From the NCBI RefSeq assembly GCF_017315705.1, contig NZ_JAFLRF010000003.1, positions 1 through 64,000 on the forward strand: DNA of 64,000 nucleotides. Direction: 5' to 3'. Numbering within the stretch: position 1 is the first letter of the stretch; each line of letters starts with the position of its first letter. This document shows, one piece after another, positions 51,532 through 60,706 of the stretch. Source of the stretch: Trinickia mobilis (lineage in GTDB: Bacteria; Pseudomonadota; Gammaproteobacteria; Burkholderiales; Burkholderiaceae). The position numbers and the translations under genes were made by a program. The notes under the pieces were generated by a model, which had not been told where the DNA came from, searched no databases, and saw only the letters and a program-made list of their open reading frames with translations.

Positions 51532-52821
51532 ATGGATGTGAAAGACAAGAAGGCCGCGGTCGCGGACGAACTTTCTGCAATGGGCAGCACGGGCCGGTGT
51601 TTTGCGCTGCTGGTGTGCTTTCTGATTGTCGTGCTGGACGGATTCAATACGACGTCGATCTCGTTCGTCGTTCCGACGCTGGCGCGTGAATGGCAACTGG
51701 CGCCGGCTTTGTTCACGCCGGTGTTCGTGGCGACGAACGTCGGCGCGGCGATCGGATTCGTCGTCACGGGGCCGCTCGCGCATCGCGTCGGACAGAGGCT
51801 CGTCGGCCTCGCGAGCGTCGTGCTGTTCGGCGGCTGCACGCTGCTCACCGCGTACGCGGGCGACATCATGAGCCTGTCTGCGATGCGCGTGCTCGCGGCG
51901 ATCGGACTGGGCGCGGCATTGCCGATCGCCATCACGGCGTCGGCGGGCATCCTCGGCGCGAAGCACAAGGTCGCCGCATCGATTCTGGTGACGACCGGCA
52001 TGTCCGTGGGGGCCGTCATCGGCGGTCTCGTAGGCGGGCCGCTGATGCACCAGTTCGGTTGGCAATCCGTCTTCGTGCTCGGCGGCACGCTGCCGTTCGT
52101 GGTGGTGCCCGCGTTTTACAGCGTCCTGCGAACAGCCGGGCAGGCGAGCGGGGGTCCCGCGGCGGGGCAGGGCGCCAATCAGTTGAAGGCGCTATTCAGG
52201 AACGGTCTTGCGGGCTACACGTGCCTTCTTTGGCTGTTCTCCTTTCTGATCTTCATGGACGTCTATGCGCTGCTGTTCTGGCTACCGACGCTCTTGGTCG
52301 CATTCGGCTTCTCGCTCGATCATGCCCCGGCCGGGATGGCGGCATTCAGCGTCGGCGGGCTGAGCGGCAATCTTCTGATGACGGCGGCCGTCGCGGCGAT
52401 GACGCTGAAGGGCAAGCTGCGGATCAAGTCGGCGCTGACGATCGGCGTGGCGTGCGTGATCGCCAGCATAGCGGCGCTGAGCCAGGCCGCCTTGCCGCCG
52501 CCAGGCGTGCTGTTGCTGATCGGCGTCATCGGCGCGGGGCTCGTCAACGGCATCATGGGACAAACCGCGCTTGCGGTTGCTTTCTACCCGGCGAACATCC
52601 GCGCGACGGGTGTGGGCTGGGGCCTCGCGATGGGACGCATCGGGTCGTTCATCGGTCCGGCGGTCGGCGGTGCACTGCTATCCCTGGGCTGGGCGCCGCG
52701 CGACATCGTCCTGACCGCGATCCTGCCGGCGCTCGCTTCGATCGTGACGCTCGTCGCATTGTCGTTGGCCGGGCGCCGGGCAGGCAGCCGGGCAGCCGGT
52801 CATGCGCTGGTGGAGCATTGA
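51532..52821 (+). CDS. MFS transporter, aromatic acid:H+ symporter (AAHS) type
   Basis: A 429-residue permease after AGGAG at 51519-51523. The first segment reads VLDGFNTTSISFVVPTLA, with the family's D-G-.-.-T pattern, and the rest has 12 segments, including GPLAHRVGQRLVGL in the first loop. AAHS carriers (PcaK, BenK) take up aromatic acids, which agrees with the dioxygenase and FAH genes of the region. The loop motif has H rather than D at one place, a minor difference. Confidence 0.87.
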   Translation: MDVKDKKAAVADELSAMGSTGRCFALLVCFLIVVLDGFNTTSISFVVPTLAREWQLAPALFTPVFVATNVGAAIGFVVTGPLAHRVGQRLVGLASVVLFGGCTLLTAYAGDIMSLSAMRVLAAIGLGAALPIAITASAGILGAKHKVAASILVTTGMSVGAVIGGLVGGPLMHQFGWQSVFVLGGTLPFVVVPAFYSVLRTAGQASGGPAAGQGANQLKALFRNGLAGYTCLLWLFSFLIFMDVYALLFWLPTLLVAFGFSLDHAPAGMAAFSVGGLSGNLLMTAAVAAMTLKGKLRIKSALTIGVACVIASIAALSQAALPPPGVLLLIGVIGAGLVNGIMGQTALAVAFYPANIRATGVGWGLAMGRIGSFIGPAVGGALLSLGWAPRDIVLTAILPALASIVTLVALSLAGRRAGSRAAGHALVEH

Positions 52822-52875
52822 ACTCCCGACTACAGTTTTCGTTTTCTTAACTCAACTCGAAATCACGTTTCAATC

Positions 52876-53811
52876 ATGAAAATCATTGCTTATGCGGACG
52901 CGGGCCGTACCGCGCTTGGCGTCGTCACCGGCGCGACCCGCTTCATCGCCGTCGACGATGTTGCCCCTGACTTGCCCACCCGTCTGATCGATATTCTCGA
53001 AATGCACGATGGCCTCGCGCGACTGCGGCAAGCGGTCGAGGGCAAAACAGGCAACCGGGCGCTCGCGGACGTGACCCTCAAGCCGTTCCTCGATCGGCCG
53101 AACGCGATGTGGGCGCTGGCGCTGAACTTCAAAAGCCACATCGCGGAAACCGGCTTGCAGACCAACGCCGACTACCCGCATCTCTTCATGCGCACGGCGG
53201 CGTCGTTCGTCGGTGCAGGAGAGCCGATTGTCGCGCCGCCGGAAGACGTGGCGCGCGCATTCGATTACGAGGGCGAACTGGCCGTCGTCATCGGCAAGCC
53301 GGGGCGCTATATTCCCGTCGAGCGCGCAATGGAGCACGTTGCGGGCTACACCTGCCTGAACGAAGGTTCGGTGCGCGAGTATCAGATGCACAACCGGCAA
53401 TTCGGCTTGGGCAAGAATTTCGAGGCGTCCGGCGCGTATGGCCCTTGGCTGATGACACCCGACGAGTTCGGGGATCCGCAACGGCACACCGTGCTCACCC
53501 GCGTCAACGGCGTCGTACGGCAGCGTGCGCCGTTGGACGACATGCTGATCGATGTCGCCAGCGTGATCAGCTATCTGAGTCGCGGCTACTCGTTGCGTCC
53601 CGGCGACCTCATCGCGATGGGCACGCCCGGCGCACTGAAGCCGCAGCCCGACGATGCGGAGGGCCTCGATCTGTCGCGGCAGTACGGGCCGTTCCCGACG
53701 CCGGGTCTGGTGCACATGCGGCCGGGAGACTGCGTGGAGGTCGAGATCGACGGGTTAGGCGTCCTGTGCAATCCGGTGATTGCGGACCCGTCGTACGCCG
53801 GCGCCGAGTGA
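52876..53811 (+). CDS. Fumarylacetoacetate hydrolase (FAH) family protein
   Basis: A 311-residue protein with the family's metal-site pattern: VAPPEDVARAFDYEGELAVVIGKPGRYI carries the E-x-E and later glutamates, with GYTCLNEGSVREYQM and SRGYSLRPGDLIAMGTPGAL completing the fold. Relatives split acylpyruvates or decarboxylate oxo-diacids, e.g. oxalocrotonate and homoprotocatechuate products. Which keto acid it acts on is unknown. It follows the AAHS transporter in the same direction by 55 bases and ends before a strong hairpin. Confidence 0.87.
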   Translation: MKIIAYADAGRTALGVVTGATRFIAVDDVAPDLPTRLIDILEMHDGLARLRQAVEGKTGNRALADVTLKPFLDRPNAMWALALNFKSHIAETGLQTNADYPHLFMRTAASFVGAGEPIVAPPEDVARAFDYEGELAVVIGKPGRYIPVERAMEHVAGYTCLNEGSVREYQMHNRQFGLGKNFEASGAYGPWLMTPDEFGDPQRHTVLTRVNGVVRQRAPLDDMLIDVASVISYLSRGYSLRPGDLIAMGTPGALKPQPDDAEGLDLSRQYGPFPTPGLVHMRPGDCVEVEIDGLGVLCNPVIADPSYAGAE

Positions 53812-53816
53812 CGGAT

Positions 53817-53861
53817 GCCGCCCGCAGGCGCCCGGTGCATGAGCCGGGCGCCTGCGGCGGC
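53817..53861. terminator. Large GC hairpin between the convergent FAH and AraC genes
   Basis: The 12-base arm GCAGGCGCCCGG (53824-53835) pairs perfectly with CCGGGCGCCTGC (53844-53855) across an eight-base loop, and further GCCGCC/GGCGGC pairing extends it past one bulged C. There is no T-run, so it may act with Rho or as a two-way stop. Confidence 0.6.
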
Positions 53862-53891
53862 GTCCGGGACGGCGAGGCCGTCTTCGGGCGA

Positions 53892-54767
53892 TCAGCCTTC
53901 GCGCGTGTTCAGCGTGACCGAGTGCCGGCGGAATTCGCTCGGCGGCACGCCCATGTGCTGCGCGAAAAAGCGCGTGAAGTGACTGTGTTCCTCGAAGCCC
54001 AGTTGGTCTGCGATGTCGGCAAGCGGCTTGGCGCTTGCGCCGAGCAGTTGGATCGCGTGCGACATGCGCACCCAGTCGATGTAGTGCTGCGGCGAGATCC
54101 CCATGCAGCGCCGGAATTGCTCGAAGAATCGCGATCTTGAAAGCCCGACCTCCGTGGCGACTTGCGCGACTGTCGGGTTCGCGACCGGAGACCGCTTGAT
54201 GAAGTCGAGCGCCTTGCGGATCCGGAAGTCGACCGGACGACGTGACGGCACGATGCCTGTCGTGAGCGCGGGGTCCGCGAAATCACGTCCGAGCGCCTTG
54301 ACGAGATCCTCCAGAATCGGCATGCAGCCTTCGTCGTGTGCAACGAGATGATGGGTGATCGCGGCGGCGAGACGGTCCACGTGGTGACGCACGTCCGGCG
54401 TCACCACGACCCATCGGTTCGGGAAGATATCGGCCGCTCCGCTGTCGGCCAGCTGCAACGTGTCACGCAGCCAGGCGGGTTCGATCACCAGCGAAAGGAT
54501 CAGCGACGCCATTTCGCCGTTACCGTCTTTCGCATGCTCGACCCAGGGATTCAGGCAGATCGCGCGTTCGGCCGTCAGCGTGCAGTCCTGGGCGCCGATA
54601 CGGAAGTCGCAATCGCTTCCGCCCAGCTTGAAAAGGAATTGGTACTGCGAATGCGCGTGAGCAACGAGCGGACGGTTGATGAAGTTGACAGTCGCGCGGC
54701 CGAAATCGCCTCGCAGGATCCAGACGGGCTTTTCTGCGTTCTCTGCATCGGTTACTACGGTCGGCAT
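53892..54767 (-). CDS. AraC-family transcriptional regulator
   Basis: About 291 residues from MPTVVTDAENAE (54767); an ATG at 54848 gives 27 extra residues without family similarity. The N-terminal half is a cupin-like sensor (VAHAHSQYQFLFKLGG, RAICLNPWVEHAKDG). The two DNA-binding units are PTVAQVATEVGLSRSRFFEQFRR and KPLADIADQLGFEEHSHFTRFF. It is divergent from the alpha/beta-hydrolase gene and has a 17-base palindrome 60 bases upstream, and it probably controls that gene or the preceding operon. Confidence 0.88.
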   Translation of the reverse strand: MPTVVTDAENAEKPVWILRGDFGRATVNFINRPLVAHAHSQYQFLFKLGGSDCDFRIGAQDCTLTAERAICLNPWVEHAKDGNGEMASLILSLVIEPAWLRDTLQLADSGAADIFPNRWVVVTPDVRHHVDRLAAAITHHLVAHDEGCMPILEDLVKALGRDFADPALTTGIVPSRRPVDFRIRKALDFIKRSPVANPTVAQVATEVGLSRSRFFEQFRRCMGISPQHYIDWVRMSHAIQLLGASAKPLADIADQLGFEEHSHFTRFFAQHMGVPPSEFRRHSVTLNTREG

Positions 54768-55131
54768 ACCCAAATTCTCTCTTGGCGGATCAGCTAAACA
54801 AGCGCCATCACGCGTGTTTCGTTCAAATGCTTGCGGCAAGCATCCCATTGCGCGCGCACTGCTTGACTCCGGAATGCGCGCACGAACGTCACTTAATCAA
54901 ATGCCTGTTAACACGTCAATCGGTGAAAACATGCTTGCACCACGTCCGCTGCGTAGTCGCACTTGGAGGAAAGAACGATTCGTGTGCTGCGGGGGACGCA
55001 GGCGAATTTCGGACGATTCGGCAAGTGACCGGCGCCTTCGATCAATCGCCGCGGGAACGGCGACCGTATATTGAGAGCCACGCGCATCGTCGCGCGAACG
55101 GAACGGCTCGACGCTTGACGAGGGGCAAGAC
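54768..55131. other. Divergent control region between AraC and hydrolase genes
   Basis: About 360 bases without a supported gene. A 17-base palindrome (54827-54843) and a related half site (CATGCTTGCACC near 54928) are the visible elements. Confidence 0.5.
54827..54843. promoter_or_regulatory. Perfect 17-base palindrome upstream of the AraC gene
   Basis: ATGCTTG-CGG-CAAGCAT. It lies 60 bases before the preferred AraC start and could be an operator of this regulator or of a dimeric repressor. The LacI-type operators have a different core (GCAAACGG). Confidence 0.45.
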
Positions 55132-55920
55132 ATGGGATGGTTTGAACGCGAAGGAATCCGCTTCGCTTATGAGGAATTCGGCCCGCGCGCCGCACCGGCG
55201 ATCGTGTTCAGTCACGGCTTTCTGATGGACGGCGCGATGTTCCAGCCGAACGTTGCCGCATTATGTGACGTGTTCCGATGCGTCGTTTGGGACCAGCGCG
55301 GCTTCGGTGCGACCGGACCGACCGATCGCACCTTCAGTTATTGGGATTCCGCTCGGGATCTGATCGGTTTGCTCGATCATCTGGAGGTGGATTCGGCTTC
55401 GCTCGTCGGCATGTCGCAAGGCGGATTCCTGTCGATGCGAGCGGCGTTGCTCGAGCCCAACCGCTTTCGCGCGCTCGCGCTGATCTCGACCCGAAGCGAT
55501 CCGGATGCCGAGCCGGTGAAAGCGTCGTTCGAGCAGCTGAAGGCCGAATGGGCGCGCAATGGTGCGGCGAACGTCGCGTCGCCAATGGCTGCATTCCTGT
55601 TCGGCCCGGACTATTGCGCATCGGCGTGGACTGCGAAATGGCTACGAATGAGTCGCGACCATTTCGAGCGTCCGGTCGATGCGCTGACGACGCGAGACGA
55701 TATTACGCCTCGCCTCGACAGCATTGCGCACGCGTCGATCGTGTTCCATGGCCGGGACGATGCCGCGATCAGCCCGAGCTGCGGCGAGGCGCTCGCCTCG
55801 GCGCTGCCGAACTGCAAGGGGCTGGTTCTGGTGGACGGCGCCGGACACACGCCCAATCTCACGCACCCTGCGAGCGTCAATCCGCCGTTGCGGGAGTTCT
55901 TGCGGCGCTACGGGCGCTGA
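55132..55920 (+). CDS. Alpha/beta-hydrolase (enol-lactonase/epoxide-hydrolase-like)
   Basis: A 262-residue hydrolase with the standard order: VFSHGFLMDGAMF (oxyanion loop), CVVWDQRGFGATG, nucleophile elbow VGMSQGGFLS (Ser in GMSQGG), acid near FHGRDDAAISPS and a histidine in VDGAGHTPNLTHP. This pattern is shared by 3-oxoadipate enol-lactonases (PcaD) and many C-C and ester hydrolases. Its place next to an AraC regulator and the FAH/AAHS genes favours a role in ring-cleavage product turnover, but this is inference. Confidence 0.82.
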   Translation: MGWFEREGIRFAYEEFGPRAAPAIVFSHGFLMDGAMFQPNVAALCDVFRCVVWDQRGFGATGPTDRTFSYWDSARDLIGLLDHLEVDSASLVGMSQGGFLSMRAALLEPNRFRALALISTRSDPDAEPVKASFEQLKAEWARNGAANVASPMAAFLFGPDYCASAWTAKWLRMSRDHFERPVDALTTRDDITPRLDSIAHASIVFHGRDDAAISPSCGEALASALPNCKGLVLVDGAGHTPNLTHPASVNPPLREFLRRYGR

Positions 55921-56336
55921 TGTGCGGCTGCGGCACGGTCTGCGAACGTGCCTCACGCACGATGTTTCAATGCTTGAAACGGCTGCATCGCGAGGCTTCG
56001 TCACCCAGGCTGGCTCGCTTGATCCAGGCGTCAAGCCCCTTGGCCTTTCAACTCTGTCTCCACTTTATTTGCACTAAGATTAACGCTGCGGGATGGGTAG
56101 GGTGGTTCCAGTCGCGGCTGTGGAAAAGCCGCGCCTCAAATGTCTGGGGAATTTGAGGCAGGTGGGCTTTGCCGTATGCCAGCGCCGCTTCCCATCGTCT
56201 GAGAATTGAAGTCGCGGCAATCGCAACAGGCGCTCTCCATGCCAGCCTTCTTTGCCGGGTTCCGGCCGCGCCCACTTCCTCGTTTTGCTCATCGAAGCGT
56301 GACATCCATAGCGACGCACGAACTTGCGGGGCGTTG
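55921..56336. other. Intergenic region with two hairpins before the large regulator
   Basis: About 415 bases. Stem 1, CGCGGCT...AGCCGCG, spans about 56113-56133. Stem 2, GCCTCAAAT (56133-56141) with ATTTGAGGC (56151-56159), has a nine-base loop. They touch each other. The frame of the downstream gene is open back to 56169, but those codons look non-coding. Confidence 0.6.
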
Positions 56337-59261
56337 ATGGTTCAGATCGGCAAACTGCATGTCAATCTCGAGCGGCGGGAGGTGAGCCGGGATGGCGCGC
56401 CGCTGCGCATCGGTTCGCGTGCATTCGATGTCCTCGGACACCTGATCGAGGCCAACGGTGCGCTGGTGTCGAAAGAGGACCTCATCAGCCGGGTCTGGCC
56501 CGAAACGATCGTCGAAGAAAACAACCTGCAAGTCCAGATCACCGTGCTGCGCAAGGCGCTCGGCGAGGACCGCGACCTGATCCGGACCGTGCCTGGGCGG
56601 GGCTATCAACTTGTCGGGAGCGGTACGCATCTGCCTGGCCGGCGTTGTGTCGCGCAACGCGACGCGATACGTAATCTGCCGGCACAGATGGATCTCATTG
56701 GCCGCGAGTCGGCCGTCGACGAGATCACTGCGATGCTGGCGCAAGCGCCCCTGGTAACACTGGTTGGCGCCGGCGGGATCGGCAAGACCAGTCTTGCGAT
56801 CCGCGTGGCACGCGAGTTCGGTCATCGATTTGCGGGCGGCGTGCACTTCATCGAACTGGCGCCGTTGTCCGAACCGGGTACGGTGCTCGTAGCGGTGGCC
56901 GAAGCATGCGGCATGCGCTGCGCCAGCGGTGCGATCAGCGCGCCCCATATCGCCGGTGCCCTTGCGCATTCGCCATGTCTCGTCGTCCTCGACAACGCCG
57001 AACACGTCGTCGACGTCGTTGCCGGGCTGGTCGACGCACTGCTGCCTTATTACCCGGAGGTCAACGTGCTCGTGACGAGCCGGGAGCCGCTGCGGGTGGC
57101 CGGGGAGTCGATTTACCGGGTTCGGCCGCTCGAGGTCGCGGCCGACGACGCACCGATCGAGCATCTGCTGTCATCCTCTGCCGTGCAGCTTTTCGTGCGG
57201 CGCGCCCGGGCACTGGCGTGCGACCTCGGCACCGACGCCCGAAGCGTGCGCCTGATCGGCGCCATCTGCCGTCGTCTGGACGGCATTCCGCTGGGGATCG
57301 AGCTGGCCGCGGCGCGTGCGGTGGCGCTCGGGGTGGCGGGCGTCTACGCGCACCTCGACGATCGTTTGCAGTTGCTGGCGGGCGGACACCGGAACGCGCT
57401 GCCGCGCCATCAGACGCTCCGGGCCACCTTCGACTGGAGCTACGCGTTGCTCGACGCGATGTCCCGCAAGGTATTCCGGCGCCTCGGCGTATTCGCCGGC
57501 GTGTTCACGTTCGAAGCGATCTGTGCGGTGGCCGGGGACCGGGACATGGCAGCCGCCCGCGTGATCACCAGCATCAGCGAACTGACCGAGAAGTCGCTGT
57601 TGAACGTGGAGTTCGAGGACGGCGTGGCGCGCTACCGGCTGCCGGAATCGACGCGTGCCTATGCGCTGGAAAAGCTGCGCGACGAGGGCGAACTCCAGTC
57701 GGTGACCGAGCGCCACGCGCGGTTTCTGCAGCAGCGCTTTGACCGCGGCCTGCCAGCCGAGCGCTGGTCCCGCAAGCGGACCGCGCAATCGGACTTCAGG
57801 CAAGCACTGGACGATGCGCGGGGCACATTTGACTGGGCCTTCTCCGCGGAGGGCAATCCGCAGCTCGGCATTGCGCTCGCAAGTGCGCTGGCCGGTCCGT
57901 TACTCGAATGTTCGTTGCTCGACGAGTGCCGGACACGCGCGGGCCGGGCCGTAGCGGCTATCGAAGACCTGCCGGCCGGCAGCGTGGACGCGAGCTGTGA
58001 AATGCGCCTGTGCGCGGCGCTAGCCTATGCGCTGCTGCATACGAGCGGTCCCGTCAGCCGTGCTGCGCAACTTTGGCAAAGGGCGCTCGCGCTCGCCGCA
58101 CAGGCCGGCGATCTGGAGGACCGCTCGCGGGCGCTCTGTGGGCTGTGGAATACGATGCTGACGTCCGCCGACATCCATGCGGCGATGGAGTGCGCCACGC
58201 GTTACCAGCAGTTCGCCGCCGCGCAGGGTACCGAATGGCACCGCATCCTCGGCGAGCAGCTCGTTGCGGTGACGCAGCATTGCCTCGGGATGCACGATGA
58301 GGCGCGCGCGAGTCTCGAGCGCGGCCTCGCGCGGCTCGACCGTGACGTGCCGCGCGCGAAACTTGCCGTCGACCCGCTGATCTTCATGAACGGCACGCTC
58401 GCGCGCATCGAGTGGCTGCAGGGGCGCCCGGAGCACGCGATGACGCTCGTCAACCGCGCCGTGGACCGGGTGCGAGGCGTCGCGCTCGAGCCGTCGCTCA
58501 GCCACGTGCTCGCGGTCGTTGCGGTGCCGCTCGCGCTGATGACGGGAGACGTGCTCGCCGCGGACCGCTATCTCGACATCCTGCGCTCGCAGGTGACCCT
58601 GCATCGTTTCGATGTCTGGCGCGAGTACTGTGATTGCCTGGGCGTGTATCGGGATCTGCTGAGCGGGCGCGGCGAGCACGCGCTGCCGGTCCTCGAGGCG
58701 GCGCTCGACGCGCTCCTCGCACGCGGCTTTCGCCGCCTGCTCACGCCGCTGCAGGCCGCCTGCGCCCAGGCGCTCGCCGCATGTGGACGGATCGAGGAAG
58801 CGAAAGCAAGGCTGGCGGAAGCGCAGGCCTTTTGCGCGCAACACGGCGAGCAGCTGTTCGTTCCCGAGCTGTGGCGCGCGATGGGGATCGTCGAGCTGGA
58901 GGACGCACGCCACACGCGCGCAGGCGAGCGTTCGGACGCACACGAAGAACGCGCACGGCAGTGCTTCGAAACCGCCATCCGGATCGCAACGGAGCAGGGC
59001 GCCATCATGTGGATGCTAAGGAGCACGATTGCACTGGCGAGACTCTGTGTTTTGCAAGGGCGTCGCGCAGAGGCCTCGTGCCGGCTGCAAGCGTTCACCT
59101 CGACCTTCGATGCCCAATCGGGCGCAAGCGACGTTCGCGAGCTGTACGCGCTGGCAGATGAGCTGCGGCCGGCCGGCGCAGCAGTTCAAGGCTTGCCGGC
59201 GGAGGCCGAGGAGAGGGCGGTCTCTTCGCGGGCCGGCCAGCCGCCGCCAAGCGATTTGTAG
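56337..59261 (+). CDS. Winged-helix/ATPase transcriptional regulator
   Basis: A 974-residue protein when started at MVQIGKLHVN (an upstream open frame exists). Residues about 1-95 are an OmpR-type winged helix (RIGSRAFDVLGHLIEANGALVSKEDLISRVW, ending IRTVPGRGYQLVG), without a receiver domain. Next comes an NB-ARC-like ATPase with Walker A VGAGGIGKTSLAIRVA and a Walker B-like CLVVLDNAEHVVD, plus sensor-like segments NVLVTSREPLRVAGE and DGIPLGIELAAARAVALG. A long helical C-terminal part (about 450-950) resembles TPR-type bundles. Such proteins are signal-activated transcription factors in Burkholderiaceae. It converges with the efflux operon and overlaps its last gene by 76 bases; control of that operon is possible but unproven. 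Confidence 0.87.
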   Translation: MVQIGKLHVNLERREVSRDGAPLRIGSRAFDVLGHLIEANGALVSKEDLISRVWPETIVEENNLQVQITVLRKALGEDRDLIRTVPGRGYQLVGSGTHLPGRRCVAQRDAIRNLPAQMDLIGRESAVDEITAMLAQAPLVTLVGAGGIGKTSLAIRVAREFGHRFAGGVHFIELAPLSEPGTVLVAVAEACGMRCASGAISAPHIAGALAHSPCLVVLDNAEHVVDVVAGLVDALLPYYPEVNVLVTSREPLRVAGESIYRVRPLEVAADDAPIEHLLSSSAVQLFVRRARALACDLGTDARSVRLIGAICRRLDGIPLGIELAAARAVALGVAGVYAHLDDRLQLLAGGHRNALPRHQTLRATFDWSYALLDAMSRKVFRRLGVFAGVFTFEAICAVAGDRDMAAARVITSISELTEKSLLNVEFEDGVARYRLPESTRAYALEKLRDEGELQSVTERHARFLQQRFDRGLPAERWSRKRTAQSDFRQALDDARGTFDWAFSAEGNPQLGIALASALAGPLLECSLLDECRTRAGRAVAAIEDLPAGSVDASCEMRLCAALAYALLHTSGPVSRAAQLWQRALALAAQAGDLEDRSRALCGLWNTMLTSADIHAAMECATRYQQFAAAQGTEWHRILGEQLVAVTQHCLGMHDEARASLERGLARLDRDVPRAKLAVDPLIFMNGTLARIEWLQGRPEHAMTLVNRAVDRVRGVALEPSLSHVLAVVAVPLALMTGDVLAADRYLDILRSQVTLHRFDVWREYCDCLGVYRDLLSGRGEHALPVLEAALDALLARGFRRLLTPLQAACAQALAACGRIEEAKARLAEAQAFCAQHGEQLFVPELWRAMGIVELEDARHTRAGERSDAHEERARQCFETAIRIATEQGAIMWMLRSTIALARLCVLQGRRAEASCRLQAFTSTFDAQSGASDVRELYALADELRPAGAAVQGLPAEAEERAVSSRAGQPPPSDL

Positions 59262-60706
59262 AGTGCGACCAGCGAGAGGTCGCTGTCGCGGTCGGTTTGT
59301 GCAAGCTTGTCCTCGGCCGCGTAAAGCGAACGCTCGGCATCGAGCACCGAAAGAAAGTCCTCGAGTCCCTGACGGTACAGCCGAGTCGCGACCGTTACCG
59401 CTTCGCGGTCCGACGCTGCCTCCTCGGCGAGGCGCTCGCGGCGGATGCGCGACTGGCCGTACGACGCGAGCGCGGTCTCGACATCGCGCAGCGCTTCGAG
59501 CACGGTGCGCTGGTACGACGCCGCGGCCTCGTCGGTGCGTGCTTGCTGTGCCTCGACGCCGAAGCGGACCTTGCCGGCATCGAAGATCAGCCAGCGGATG
59601 CCGGGGCCGACCGACAGGTAGCGGCTCGGGGCGGTGAGGAACGTGGAGGCTTCGAGGCTCTCCACGCCGGCAGCGCCCGTCAGGTAGAAGTGCGGATAGA
59701 GGTCGGCCTTGACCACGCCGATACGCGCATTCGCTGCCGCGAGCCTGCGTTCCGCGGCGCGGATATCGGGCCGGCGCTGCAGCAGCTCCGACGGCAGGCC
59801 GATGGGCACATCGGCGATGGGAGCGGGGATCGTGGCCGGCGTATCGAGCTCGGCGAGCAGCGTCTCCGGTTGATGACCGATGAGCGCGCCGATCCGGTAG
59901 ATTGCGGCCCGCGATTCGGCGGTCAAGTCCGGCACGACGGCTTCCGTATCGGCGACCAAGGCCTGCGATCGCAGGACATCGAGGCGCGACGCAAGGCCCG
60001 CGTCGAACTGAGAGCGTGTGAGCGCCAGCGCATCCCGCTGGGTGGCGAGGTTGTCGCGCGCGACCGCGAGCCGCCGTTGCGCACCGCGCACCTCGATATA
60101 GTTGCGGGCGATCTCGGCGACCAGCGTCAACGTGATGTCGCCGCGCTCGGCGACGGCCGCTTGCCACGAGGCGTCGGCGGCTTCGATGCCGCGCCGGTTG
60201 CCGCCGAACACATCGATCTCCCACGACGCGTCGAACCCGGCCTGCCACAGGTTGCCGTCGGCGCCCGGGCCGAGGCCTCCGGGCGGCACGCCGACCGGTA
60301 CGTTCGCACTGCCGTGCGTGCGGGCGTAAGCTGCGTCCGCGTCGGCTTCGGGGTACAGCGCGGCGCCCGCAACGCCGCGCAGCGCGCGCGCTTCGCGCAC
60401 GCGCGCTTGCGCCGCTGCGAGGTCGGGCGACGCTTGCAGCGCTTCGTCGATGAGCTGGTCGAGGACCGCGTCGCCAAAGTTTTGCCACCACGCATCGAGT
60501 GGAGCGACAGGCTTTAGCGCCGTCCCTGCCGTGACCGGCGCGTGTTCCGCAAAGCTGTCGGGCAGGGTCATCTTCGGCGGGACGTAGTCGGGCCCGACCG
60601 TGCAGGCGCCGAGCATGCAGAGCATCCACGCGGACATGGCGAGCCGATGCGGCCATCGGCCGATCGATCGGCATGCGGCCATCGCTAGTTCAGAAATCCT
60701 AACCAT
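59186..60706 (-). CDS. Outer-membrane efflux channel, NodT family lipoprotein
   Basis: A 506-residue channel. The lipoprotein signal ends in LCMLGAC, near residue 35 from the first ATG, and TVGPDYVPPKMTLPDSF follows. Two repeats are seen (LDQLIDEALQASPDLAAAQARVRE and ELLQRRPDIRAAERRLAAANARIG), ending YKSLGGGW. It is the last gene of a three-gene MFS-type exporter operon, overlaps the adaptor gene by 22 bases, and its 3' end overlaps the large regulator on the other strand. Confidence 0.92.
   Translation of the reverse strand: MVRISELAMAACRSIGRWPHRLAMSAWMLCMLGACTVGPDYVPPKMTLPDSFAEHAPVTAGTALKPVAPLDAWWQNFGDAVLDQLIDEALQASPDLAAAQARVREARALRGVAGAALYPEADADAAYARTHGSANVPVGVPPGGLGPGADGNLWQAGFDASWEIDVFGGNRRGIEAADASWQAAVAERGDITLTLVAEIARNYIEVRGAQRRLAVARDNLATQRDALALTRSQFDAGLASRLDVLRSQALVADTEAVVPDLTAESRAAIYRIGALIGHQPETLLAELDTPATIPAPIADVPIGLPSELLQRRPDIRAAERRLAAANARIGVVKADLYPHFYLTGAAGVESLEASTFLTAPSRYLSVGPGIRWLIFDAGKVRFGVEAQQARTDEAAASYQRTVLEALRDVETALASYGQSRIRRERLAEEAASDREAVTVATRLYRQGLEDFLSVLDAERSLYAAEDKLAQTDRDSDLSLVALYKSLGGGWPAREETALSSASAGKP

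Noticed and set aside
56133-56159. Rho-independent terminator of the alpha/beta-hydrolase gene
   Set aside because: The stem is good, but it lies over 200 bases after the stop and has no T-run on the plus strand, so it is kept only as an unexplained hairpin.
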